From Pseudaeromonas aegiceratis (GTDB taxonomy: Bacteria; Pseudomonadota; Gammaproteobacteria; Enterobacterales; Aeromonadaceae), in NCBI RefSeq assembly GCF_046254905.1, contig NZ_CP158016.1, positions 1 to 64,000 of the forward strand: a stretch of DNA of 64,000 nt, written 5' to 3'. The translations under genes were made by a program, and so were the position numbers. Of the stretch, positions 28,782 through 36,401 are shown in pieces. The notes under the pieces were generated by a model. The model was not told where the DNA came from, searched no databases, and was given only the letters and a program-made list of their open reading frames with translations. The first letter of the stretch is position 1, and each line of letters starts with the position of its first letter.

Positions 28782-29840
28782 ATGATCGACATTTCCCAGC
28801 AACAACATCTGCTTGCGCAGGTCTCACGCAGTTTTGCCCTCACCATCCCTCTGTTACCTGCGCCGTTACAGGACTATGTGGGCAATGCCTATCTGCTGTG
28901 TCGTATCGTCGATACCCTGGAAGATGAACCCGCCCTCGACTGTCAGCAAAAACAGGCTCTGTTAAGCCAGTTTCTGGCGGCCCTGGCAGAGCAGGCGTTG
29001 GCGGCTGATTTTACCGCCCAGGCGAAGGCTAGCCTGAGTGCGGCAACGCCGGCGGCCGAACAGGCGCTGATGGCGCTGACTCCCGAGGTGCTGGCCCGTT
29101 ACCGCAGCTACCCGGCGGAAGTGCAAGCCGTACTGGCGCGCTGTGCCACCATCATGAGCCGGGGCATGGCTGGCTATCAGCAGCAGGATTGCTCTCAGGG
29201 GCTGCCGGATCTGGCGGCCCTGGATCAATACTGCTATTTCGTCGCCGGGGTGGTGGGGGAGATGCTGGCTGAGCTGTTCATCTTGCACTGTCCTGAGTTG
29301 GCGCCGAAACGGGATCAGTTGCTGGCGCTGGCCGTTTCTTTCGGCCAAGGGTTGCAGATGACCAACATCCTCAAGGACATGGCCGATGATAGGGCCCGCG
29401 GCGTCTGCTGGTTGCCCAGGGAGTTGGCCCTGCGTCAGGGACTGGATCTGGCCCTCGAGGGATGGGGGCAGGACCAGGCGGGCTGTCAGCGTCTGCTGGA
29501 TGAGCTGGCAGGGCTGGCCCAGGGGCATCTGCAGGATGCCATGGACTTCACCTGCCAGTTGCCCGTGACACAACAGGGGATCCGTCAGTTCTGTCTGTGG
29601 GCCATCGGCATGGCGATCTTGACCCTGAAACGGGTAGTCAGCCAGCAGGGGGAAGCCAAGATCACCCGGCGTCAGCTCAGGGGAGTGGTGCTGGCTTCCC
29701 GTCTGCTGGGGCGTTCCGATACCCTGCTGCGGTGGTGGTTGGGCTGGTTGCGTCGCGGTTGTAGCGTCCGCCATCGCAGTCCCCAGGCCTTGCGGGATCT
29801 CACCAGCCAGTGGGATCGACTGATGATGTCAACGCGTTAA
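28782..29840 (+). CDS. Squalene/phytoene synthase family protein
   Basis: This 352-residue trans-isoprenyl diphosphate head-to-head synthase family member has both aspartate-rich motifs: DTLED (44-48) and NILKDMADD (195-203), plus YCYFVAGVVGEMLAELF, which resembles squalene synthases more than phytoene synthases. By family it would join two farnesyl or geranylgeranyl diphosphates. No cyclase, desaturase or hopanoid gene is nearby, so the product is open. The ATG at 28782 has GAGG upstream; the frame extends 138 bases further without a better start. A membrane diguanylate cyclase follows 8 bases later. Confidence 0.85.
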   Translation: MIDISQQQHLLAQVSRSFALTIPLLPAPLQDYVGNAYLLCRIVDTLEDEPALDCQQKQALLSQFLAALAEQALAADFTAQAKASLSAATPAAEQALMALTPEVLARYRSYPAEVQAVLARCATIMSRGMAGYQQQDCSQGLPDLAALDQYCYFVAGVVGEMLAELFILHCPELAPKRDQLLALAVSFGQGLQMTNILKDMADDRARGVCWLPRELALRQGLDLALEGWGQDQAGCQRLLDELAGLAQGHLQDAMDFTCQLPVTQQGIRQFCLWAIGMAILTLKRVVSQQGEAKITRRQLRGVVLASRLLGRSDTLLRWWLGWLRRGCSVRHRSPQALRDLTSQWDRLMMSTR

Positions 29841-29848
29841 GGCGGCCC

Positions 29849-30976
29849 ATGCAGGTTAGCGAGCAGGTCATCACCAAGGTCAAGCAGGAGCTGATCGCCT
29901 ACCTGTACGACAATGGCTTCTATTCCCTGATCCTGATGCTGGTGCTGACCGTCATTGCCGGTTGTCTGCTGGTTGGTCAGGTGGACGCCAATGGCCTGCT
30001 GGGCTGGCTGATCGCTCTGTTGGTGACCCTGGTGCTGCGTGGCTGGCACCTGCTATGGCGCCGTCAGGCGCGGCATCCCTCACTCAACTGGTTGGAATAC
30101 GAGTATTTCGTCGGGGTGACCTGCACCTCCATCCTGTGGGGCATGGGGCTGCTGATGCACATGAGTCAGACCGGCGACACGGAACGCGGCATCTTGATCC
30201 TGCTCTCCTGCCTTATCATGGCCGAATCCTGTGTCTCGCTGCTGAGCAGCCGCCGCTGTGTCTACGGTGCCCTCTTGCCCATCGTACTGAGCCTGTTGTT
30301 GGAGTTGGCTTCTGAACCCTTGCTTGGCCTGGTTTCGGTGGCCGTGTTCGTGCTCACCCTGATGCTGGCCATGCGGCGGCTGTCCCATTGGCAGCTGGAG
30401 TCCCTCTATCACAGATTCAACAACGCCAAGCTGGCCCTGGCGTTGCGGCAACAGAGTGACGAGCTGCGGCTGGCCTCCCAACGAGATGGCCTCACCGGCC
30501 TGGCCAACCGTAGCTGTTTTGATCTCTCCCTCACCACCGCCTGGCGCCGCTGCTGCCGCACCCAGGCTCCCATCTCGCTGATCCTGGTGGATGTGGACTT
30601 CTTCAAGCAATATAACGATTACTATGGCCACCTGGCCGGCGACGATTGCCTGCGCAAGCTGGCGGATGGCCTGGCCCGCATCCCTCGGCGGGATGATGAT
30701 CTGGCGGCGCGCTACGGCGGCGAGGAGTTTGTGCTGTTGTTGCCCTTTACCGCCGAGGCGGGGGGGCTGGCCCTGGCCAATCAGTTGCGGGAGTGGCTGG
30801 CTCACCAGGCGATACCCCATGCCGGCTCTGCGGTGGCCGATACGGTCACCGTCAGCCTGGGGGTGGCGACCCTGTATCCCCATCCCGGTGATCAGGCCTC
30901 GACCCTGATTGCCCGGGCCGATGGTGCCCTGTACCGCGCCAAGTCGGCGGGACGAAATCGAATCAGTGTGGCCTGA
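29849..30976 (+). CDS. Membrane-bound diguanylate cyclase
   Basis: This 375-residue protein has about five hydrophobic segments in residues 22-175, a short linker, and a GGDEF domain with GGEEF at 290-294 and an intact RxxD inhibitory site (R281-D284) five residues upstream. It should synthesise cyclic di-GMP. The N-terminal domain shows no known ligand motif. The gene begins 8 bases after the squalene-synthase-like gene, suggesting cotranscription. The ATG at 29849 is preceded by a weak GGCGG. Confidence 0.9.
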   Translation: MQVSEQVITKVKQELIAYLYDNGFYSLILMLVLTVIAGCLLVGQVDANGLLGWLIALLVTLVLRGWHLLWRRQARHPSLNWLEYEYFVGVTCTSILWGMGLLMHMSQTGDTERGILILLSCLIMAESCVSLLSSRRCVYGALLPIVLSLLLELASEPLLGLVSVAVFVLTLMLAMRRLSHWQLESLYHRFNNAKLALALRQQSDELRLASQRDGLTGLANRSCFDLSLTTAWRRCCRTQAPISLILVDVDFFKQYNDYYGHLAGDDCLRKLADGLARIPRRDDDLAARYGGEEFVLLLPFTAEAGGLALANQLREWLAHQAIPHAGSAVADTVTVSLGVATLYPHPGDQASTLIARADGALYRAKSAGRNRISVA

Positions 30977-31003
30977 GGGCCCAAGACATCACAGGAGCAG
31001 AAG

Positions 31004-31270
31004 ATGCAATGTCATCGTATTGAAGAGTTGTTGGAGCTGTTGCAACCGGCCTGGATCAAGGAACAGGACCTGAGCCTGCTGCAGATGTTGCAAAAATTGG
31101 CCAACGAGGCGGGCTTCGAGCGCCCCCTGAGCGAGCTGACCGACGACGTGCTCATCTATCAGCTGAAGATGCGCGACAAGCAAAATAACGAGATGATCCC
31201 CGGCCTGGCCAAGGATCATGTGCCGGACTTCAAGGAAGCCCTGCTCAAGGCCAGAGGCATCAAGTCCTGA
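31004..31270 (+). CDS. yihD: YihD family protein
   Basis: This 88-residue protein of the YihD (DUF1040) family is recognised from HRIEELLELLQPAWIKE and LKMRDKQNNEMIPGLAKD. It is soluble and of unknown molecular function; in E. coli it has been linked to the envelope-stress regulon along with its neighbours. ACAGGAG lies just upstream of the ATG. The order yihD-srkA-dsbA matches the enterobacterial locus, with srkA 19 bases downstream. Confidence 0.93.
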   Translation: MQCHRIEELLELLQPAWIKEQDLSLLQMLQKLANEAGFERPLSELTDDVLIYQLKMRDKQNNEMIPGLAKDHVPDFKEALLKARGIKS

Positions 31271-31289
31271 GCCTGAGGCAGGAGACAAA

Positions 31290-32270
31290 GTGAGCCAGTT
31301 TCACTTCCAGCAACTGACCCCGGATCTGATGCTCGACGCCCTGGCCGGCGTCGGGCTCTATCCCGATACCGGCCTGTTGGCCTTGAACAGTTACGAGAAC
31401 CGGGTCTACCAGTTCCGCAACGAGACGGGCGAGCGTCTGGTGGTCAAGTTCTACCGCCCCGAGCGCTGGACGGCGGAGCAGATCCGCGAGGAACATGCCC
31501 TGGCGGCCTTTCTGGCGGACGAAGAGGTGCCGGTGGCGGTGCCGTTGTCGCACGATGGCGATACCTTGCATCGCCATGGCGATTACTGGTTCGCCCTCTG
31601 GCCAAGCCTGGGTGGCCGTCATCTGGAGCCGGATAACCTGGACCAGCTGGAGGCGGTGGGGCATCAGCTGGGTCGCTGGCATGCGGCAGCCAGCCGTTTT
31701 TGCCTGACAAAGCGGCCCCGGCTGGATCCGCGGCAGAGCCTGCCCTTGGCCCTGGCGCAGTTGGAGGAGTACGCCCCCTGGCCCGCTGGCCTGGCGACAC
31801 AGTTGCGCCCCCTGCTGGCACGGCTGGTGCGGCAGGTGACCGAGGGTTGGCACGCGGAGTGGACGCCGCTGGCGCTGCATGGCGACTGCCATCTGGGCAA
31901 TATCCTGTGGCGGGACGGTCCCCTGTTCGTCGATCTGGATGACTGCCTGGAAGGGCCGGCCATTCAGGACCTCTGGCTGCTGCTGAGCGGCGATCGGGCC
32001 GAGCAGCGCCTGCAGCTGGATACCCTGCTGGCCGGTTACGAGGAGTTTGCCGAGTTTGACCATCGCCAGCTGGCGCTCATCGAGCCGCTGCGCACCCAGC
32101 GCCAGATCCAGCACCTGGCCTGGTTGGCGCGTCGTTGGGCCGATCCGGCCTTTCCTGTCGCCTTTCCCTGGTTTGCCACCGAGGCCTTCTGGCTGCAGCA
32201 GCTACAGCAGCTGGCGGAGCAGGAGCGGGCCCTGGCGGCACCGCCAATCTCATTGACGTTCGGTCTCTAG
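31290..32270 (+). CDS. srkA: Stress response kinase SrkA (YihE)
   Basis: SrkA is a Ser/Thr protein kinase of the aminoglycoside-phosphotransferase fold that counters MazF-linked death pathways during oxidative stress. The 326-residue protein has nucleotide-binding VVKFYRPERW, catalytic loop HGDCHLGN (197-204; D199, N204) and metal-binding D215 in LFVDLDDC. The start is GTG 31290, with GGAG at 31281-31284, and matches the family start SQFHFQQLTPD. It lies between yihD and dsbA; dsbA begins 63 bases later. Confidence 0.94.
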   Translation: MSQFHFQQLTPDLMLDALAGVGLYPDTGLLALNSYENRVYQFRNETGERLVVKFYRPERWTAEQIREEHALAAFLADEEVPVAVPLSHDGDTLHRHGDYWFALWPSLGGRHLEPDNLDQLEAVGHQLGRWHAAASRFCLTKRPRLDPRQSLPLALAQLEEYAPWPAGLATQLRPLLARLVRQVTEGWHAEWTPLALHGDCHLGNILWRDGPLFVDLDDCLEGPAIQDLWLLLSGDRAEQRLQLDTLLAGYEEFAEFDHRQLALIEPLRTQRQIQHLAWLARRWADPAFPVAFPWFATEAFWLQQLQQLAEQERALAAPPISLTFGL

Positions 32271-32333
32271 GTGAATAGGCTGTCTTGGCCCGGCGGACAG
32301 CCGGTAATCCGTATTCCACGAATAGGAAATAAG

Positions 32334-32942
32334 ATGAAGAAAATCATATTGATCTGTCTGGCGATGCTGTTGGCACCGCTCACCCAGGCCGCCCCTTTGT
32401 TCAAAGAAGGCGTGAACTATGACGTGGTGCGGCAGACCGGTAGCGCCAAGCCCGAAGTGATGGAGTTTTTCTCTTACTATTGTCCGCACTGCTTCCAATT
32501 CGAACCCATCATCCAGGCCCTGCGCGCCGACCTGCCGGCCGATGTCGCCTTCGTCCGTAACCCGGTTTCCTTCCTGGGCCGGGAGATGGGCGCCGAGCTG
32601 CAACGGGCCTACGCCCTGGCCATCATGCTGAAGGTGGAAGACAAGTTTACCCCTATCATGTTTGACCTGATCCAGGTGAAGCGTCAGCCGCCCAAGGATC
32701 GCGCCGCCGTGAAGGCCATCTTCGAACAACTCGGGGTGAGCGGTGAGGAGTTTGACGGTGCCATCGACAGCTTTGCCGTCACCGGCCAGGTGGCCCAGTA
32801 CGATCGCAACACCGCCAGCCTGAACATCCGCGGCGTGCCCAGCACAGTGGTGAACGGCAAGTACCTGGTGAAGAGCGAGTCCCTCAAGAGTCAGGACGAA
32901 TACGACCAGCTGGTGAGCTTCCTGCTGAACAAGGCCGATTAA
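32334..32942 (+). CDS. dsbA: Periplasmic thiol:disulfide interchange protein DsbA
   Basis: DsbA is the primary donor of disulfide bonds to secreted proteins and is reoxidised by DsbB. The 202-residue precursor has a signal peptide (MKKIILICLAMLLAPLTQA), the catalytic CPHC at 50-53 in FFSYYCPHCFQFEP, and the cis-proline loop RGVPSTVV. It follows srkA, as in E. coli where dsbA is partly read from that gene. An intrinsic terminator comes 44 bases after the stop. Confidence 0.97.
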   Translation: MKKIILICLAMLLAPLTQAAPLFKEGVNYDVVRQTGSAKPEVMEFFSYYCPHCFQFEPIIQALRADLPADVAFVRNPVSFLGREMGAELQRAYALAIMLKVEDKFTPIMFDLIQVKRQPPKDRAAVKAIFEQLGVSGEEFDGAIDSFAVTGQVAQYDRNTASLNIRGVPSTVVNGKYLVKSESLKSQDEYDQLVSFLLNKAD

Positions 32943-32985
32943 GCCGCGCGGGCACCACGACGGGGAGTTCACGCCCCGCTATCCC

Positions 32986-33007
32986 AAGGGAGCTGCGGCT
33001 CCCTTTT
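32986..33007 (+). terminator. Intrinsic terminator after dsbA
   Basis: GGGAGC (32988-32993) pairs with GCTCCC (32998-33003) around a TGCG tetraloop, followed by TTTTG. Confidence 0.8.
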
Positions 33008-33037
33008 GTATTTAGGGCATCTTAGTCAGGAGCCGGA

Positions 33038-33493
33038 ATGCAGAAGATACTGATCAGCGCCTGCCTGTTGGGCCAGCCGGTCCGTTATGACGGGCAGAGC
33101 AAGGGGCTGACCGATCCGAGATTGGCCCGCTGGCAGGCCGAGGGGAGGCTGGTGACCCTCTGCCCCGAGCTGGCCGGTGGCCTGCCGGTGCCCAGAGCGC
33201 CGGCGGAGCGGCAGGGCACGCGGGTGGTGACGGTGCAAGGGCAGGATGTGACCGATGCCTTTGCCGCCGGGGCACAGGCGGCGTTGCAGCTGTGTCAGGC
33301 GCAGGGCATCCAGCTGGCACTGCTCAAGGAGGGCAGCCCCTCCTGCGGCAGTGGGCAGATTTACGACGGTCGCTTTGCTGGGCAACGGGTGACCGGTGAG
33401 GGCGTCACCACGGCACTGCTGCGCGCCCATGGCATCCGGGTCTATTCCGAGACGCAGCTGGCGGAACTGGCCCTGGCGCTCGGTGAGGGCTGA
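33038..33493 (+). CDS. DUF523 domain protein
   Basis: This 151-residue protein matches the DUF523 family: MQKILISACLLGQPVRYDG at the start, LCPELAGGLPVPR, and KEGSPSCGSGQIYDG with conserved cysteines in between. The molecular function is unknown; some larger family members couple this domain to a second one. Its 3' end overlaps the convergent acyltransferase gene by 52 bases. Confidence 0.88.
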   Translation: MQKILISACLLGQPVRYDGQSKGLTDPRLARWQAEGRLVTLCPELAGGLPVPRAPAERQGTRVVTVQGQDVTDAFAAGAQAALQLCQAQGIQLALLKEGSPSCGSGQIYDGRFAGQRVTGEGVTTALLRAHGIRVYSETQLAELALALGEG

Positions 33494-34377
33494 GCCTGCC
33501 AGCGGGCCAGCTGGGCATCCTTGCGGGCCCACAGATCGTTAAGCCACTGCTGAAACGCCCGCTTGAACTGCTTGTCCGCCTGGTAGTTGCCCTGGGGCAC
33601 CTGGTCCATGGGGAGCTCTTCGATCAGCACCTGGATGCGGCCCATGCGGCCGCAGAGCAGGTCACGGAAGGGTTTGTCCGGGTTGTCCGGATAGTGCAGG
33701 GTGACGTTCAGCAGCTTGTCGAACTGGCCCTCCATGGCGTGCAGGGCCATGGCCAGGCCGGCGGCCTTGGGCGGCAGCAGATGCTGATAGCCGGCGTTGT
33801 GGCTGGCCCCCTTCTCCGGGGTGAAGCGGGTGCCCTCGACGAAGTTGATGATGGTGGTGGGGGTGTGGCGGAACTTGGCGCAGGCGGCGCGGGTGGTGTC
33901 TATGTCCTTGCCCCGCAGCTGGGGTTGCTTGAGTAGCTTGGCCGGGCTGTAGCGGCGCATGAAGGGCATGTCCAGACCCCAGCAGGCCAGGCCGATGAAG
34001 GGCACAAACAGCAGCTCGTATTTCAAGAAGAACTTGGGCACCGGCAGGCGTCCGCGGAACAGGTGGCCCAGCACCACGATATCGGTCCAGCTCAGGTGGT
34101 TGCTGATGATGAGGTGCCAACCCTGGGGATTGAGCCGGCTGTGGTCCTGGATCTGCCAGTCGATGCGGTTGCACAGGTTCAGCAGCAGGCTGTTGCCGCC
34201 CAGCCAGCCGGCCATGGCGGCGTGGGCCACCCGGGTGGATTGGCGCTGCAGTGGGGCGATGGGCAGCAGCTTGCACAGGGCCGCCATCACTATGATGAGG
34301 GTGAAGAACGCTGTGTTGGTCAGGGCCAGCATCAGGCTGAAGCACAGGACCAAGGCAGAGGGCAAGGAAGCCAGCAT
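33442..34377 (-). CDS. Membrane acyltransferase (PlsC/YihG-like)
   Basis: This 311-residue acyltransferase has an N-terminal membrane segment (residues 10-40), the HX4D catalytic motif NHLSWTD, and the second motif FVEGTRFTPEKG. These place it with 1-acyl-glycerol-3-phosphate acyltransferases, and it is closest in character to YihG of enterobacteria, which lies at the same yihD-dsbA locus. It probably acts on lysophosphatidic acid at the inner membrane. The 52-base tail overlap with the DUF523 gene leaves its last 17 codons also coding on the other strand. Confidence 0.9.
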   Translation of the reverse strand: MLASLPSALVLCFSLMLALTNTAFFTLIIVMAALCKLLPIAPLQRQSTRVAHAAMAGWLGGNSLLLNLCNRIDWQIQDHSRLNPQGWHLIISNHLSWTDIVVLGHLFRGRLPVPKFFLKYELLFVPFIGLACWGLDMPFMRRYSPAKLLKQPQLRGKDIDTTRAACAKFRHTPTTIINFVEGTRFTPEKGASHNAGYQHLLPPKAAGLAMALHAMEGQFDKLLNVTLHYPDNPDKPFRDLLCGRMGRIQVLIEELPMDQVPQGNYQADKQFKRAFQQWLNDLWARKDAQLARWQAQPSPSARASSASCVSE

Positions 34378-34506
34378 GCTATCTACTCGTTGGGGCTACT
34401 CGGTCAAGGGGTTGGGATGACGCGAGTCCGCCAGGGCGAGACGTCGCGCGGCGAGGGGCCGTGGGCGCGTTGCCATTTTAATGACCGATCACTGGCTTGA
34501 AAAGCG

Positions 34507-36027
34507 TCAGACCGTCTGATTGAGGCGATGCAGCAGCCGATCCATGGCCCGGTAGCCCAAGGCCTCGGCCAGGTGCTGGCGGTGGATCTGCGGACTCTGC
34601 TCCATGTCCGCCAGGGTGCGGGCCACCCGCAGCAGCTTGTGCCAGGCCCGCAGGGAGAGCCCCAGCTTGTGGATGGCGTTCTCCAGAAACTGGCTGTCGC
34701 CCGCGCTCAACGGGCAGTAATGGTCCAGATCCCGGCTGTCCAGTTCGGCATTGAGCTTGCCGGCTCGGCTCAGCTGCAAGGCCCGGGTGCGGGCCACCCG
34801 CTCACGGATCTGCTCGCTGCTTTCGCCTCGCTCGGCGGGACGGGAGAGGCTGCCCGGCGGCAGGGGCGGTATCTCCACCGCCAGGTCGAAGCGATCCAGG
34901 AAGGGGCCGGAGAGCTTGCTCAGGTAGCGCAGGATCTGCTCCGGACTGGCTCGCCGCTGGGGCCCCTCGGCATGGCCGCAGGGGCTGGGATTCATGGCCG
35001 CCACCAGCTGGAAGCGGGCGGGGAACTCCACCTGCCGGCTGGCCCGGGAGATGGTGATGTTGCCGCTCTCCAGGGGCTCTCGCAGGCTGTCCAGTACCTT
35101 GCGTTCGAACTCCGTCAGCTCGTCGAGAAACAGGATGCCGTTGTGGGCCAGGGAGATCTCCCCGGGCTTGGGCTGGCTGCCGCCCCCCACCAGGGCCACC
35201 GCCGAGGCGGTGTGGTGGGGGGCGCGGTAGGGGCGCCGCCGCCAGGCGTGGTGATCGGGCATCAGGCCGCCGATGGAGTGGATGGCCGCGGTCTGCTGGG
35301 CCTCGTCTTCGTTCAACGGCGGCAGCAGACCCGCCAGCCGGCTGGCCAGCATGCTCTTGCCGGTACCCGGCGGACCTATCAGCAGCAAATGGTGTTGACC
35401 GCTGGCGGCGATCTCCAGGGCCCGCTTGCCCACCTGCTGGCCGATGACATCCTGCAGATCGCCGTGATGGGTGGCCAGGGGCAGTTCGGCGGCGGCACGG
35501 GGGACCGGCAGGGGCGCGCCACCGCTCATAGCCGCGCACAGCTGCAGCAGGTGGCGGCAGGTGTGCACCGGCGCCTCGGGCAGCAGGCTGGCTTCCTCGC
35601 CGTTGGCTTCCGGCAGGATCAGCTGTCGCCCGGCCTGACGGGCCGCCAGTATGGCCGGTAACGCCCCCAGGATGGGCCGCACCTCACCGGTCAGCGCCAG
35701 TTCACCGAGAAACTCCAGCTGGGTTAGTGACTGGCTGGGCAGCTGCTCCGAGGCGGCCAGTATGCCCACGGCGATGGCCAGATCGAAGCGGCCGCCCTCC
35801 TTGGGCAGGTCCGCCGGCGCCAGGTTGACCGTGATGCGTCTGGCGGGAAACTCGAAGTTGGCATTGAGCAGGGCGCTGCGTACCCGCTCCCTGGCCTCCT
35901 TCACCGAGGTTTCCGGCAGGCCGACGATATGGAAGGCCGGCAGGCCGTTGGAGAGGTGTACCTCCACGGCGATCTCCGGCGCGTCGATCCCCAGGGCGGC
36001 ACGGCTAAAAACAACAGCTAATGACAT
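34507..36027 (-). CDS. comM: Mg-chelatase-like AAA+ ATPase ComM (YifB)
   Basis: ComM is a hexameric helicase that promotes branch migration during natural transformation and is widespread beyond competent species. The 506-residue protein has an N-terminal Lon-protease-like fold (GLPAFHIVGLPETSVKEARERV), Walker A GPPGTGK (218-224), Walker B ILFLDELTEF, and a C-terminal domain with NPSPCG and the LSLRAWHKLLRVARTLAD segment. It is divergent from the ilvGMEDA operon, as in many gammaproteobacteria. Confidence 0.95.
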   Translation of the reverse strand: MSLAVVFSRAALGIDAPEIAVEVHLSNGLPAFHIVGLPETSVKEARERVRSALLNANFEFPARRITVNLAPADLPKEGGRFDLAIAVGILAASEQLPSQSLTQLEFLGELALTGEVRPILGALPAILAARQAGRQLILPEANGEEASLLPEAPVHTCRHLLQLCAAMSGGAPLPVPRAAAELPLATHHGDLQDVIGQQVGKRALEIAASGQHHLLLIGPPGTGKSMLASRLAGLLPPLNEDEAQQTAAIHSIGGLMPDHHAWRRRPYRAPHHTASAVALVGGGSQPKPGEISLAHNGILFLDELTEFERKVLDSLREPLESGNITISRASRQVEFPARFQLVAAMNPSPCGHAEGPQRRASPEQILRYLSKLSGPFLDRFDLAVEIPPLPPGSLSRPAERGESSEQIRERVARTRALQLSRAGKLNAELDSRDLDHYCPLSAGDSQFLENAIHKLGLSLRAWHKLLRVARTLADMEQSPQIHRQHLAEALGYRAMDRLLHRLNQTV

Positions 36028-36140
36028 TATCCCATCCTTGTATGGTTTTTAATTCTGAAAGTATTTTTTATTTCAACTTAATGTTCTGGTTTTTGTGAGT
36101 CGCTACCGCCTCCGGCAGCACAAGCCAATCAGAAAAGCGC

Positions 36141-36169
36141 TTGTGTTAAAAAATAGCCTGTGCTAGTTA
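36141..36169 (+). promoter_or_regulatory. Predicted ilv operon promoter
   Basis: TTGTGT (36141-36146) and TAGTTA (36164-36169) are spaced by 17 bases, with TGC just before the -10. This places transcription start about 45 bases before the leader peptide. The flanking region is AT-rich (36040-36170), unlike the rest of the locus. Confidence 0.5.
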
Positions 36170-36220
36170 TGTAGGCCACCCGCGGCGAGGTCGCCGCGAT
36201 CCGAACCTAGTGGTTGAGTC

Positions 36221-36307
36221 ATGCATCCGGTTATCAGCGTCGTCAGCATTATTATTGTGCGCCTAGTGGTGGTGATTATTCCCACCGCTCGGGGACTCGC
36301 AGGCTGA
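36221..36307 (+). CDS. ilvL: ilv operon leader peptide
   Basis: A 28-codon frame, MHPVISVVSIII through PTARGLAG, has 15 codons for branched-chain residues: 7 Val, 6 Ile and 2 Leu, in runs such as IIIV and VVVII. It lies about 33 bases upstream of a strong terminator hairpin and 95 bases before ilvG. By the classical attenuation model, ribosome stalling at Val/Ile codons when charged tRNA is scarce favours an antiterminator. The valine and isoleucine bias suggests control mainly by those two amino acids. Confidence 0.9.
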   Translation: MHPVISVVSIIIVRLVVVIIPTARGLAG

Positions 36308-36339
36308 CGGATGAGCTAGACTCAACCAAACCAGATAGA

Positions 36340-36376
36340 AACCCCCGAGCTGCCAAGGCGCTCGGGGGTTTTTTTA
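36340..36376 (+). terminator. ilv attenuator terminator
   Basis: AACCCCCGAGC (36340-36350) pairs perfectly with GCTCGGGGGTT (36360-36370) around a 9-base loop and is followed by an uninterrupted T run. It is located between the ilv leader peptide and ilvG, the position of an attenuator. Confidence 0.92.
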
Positions 36377-36401
36377 TTTTCGCAGTACAAGGAAATACAG
36401 C

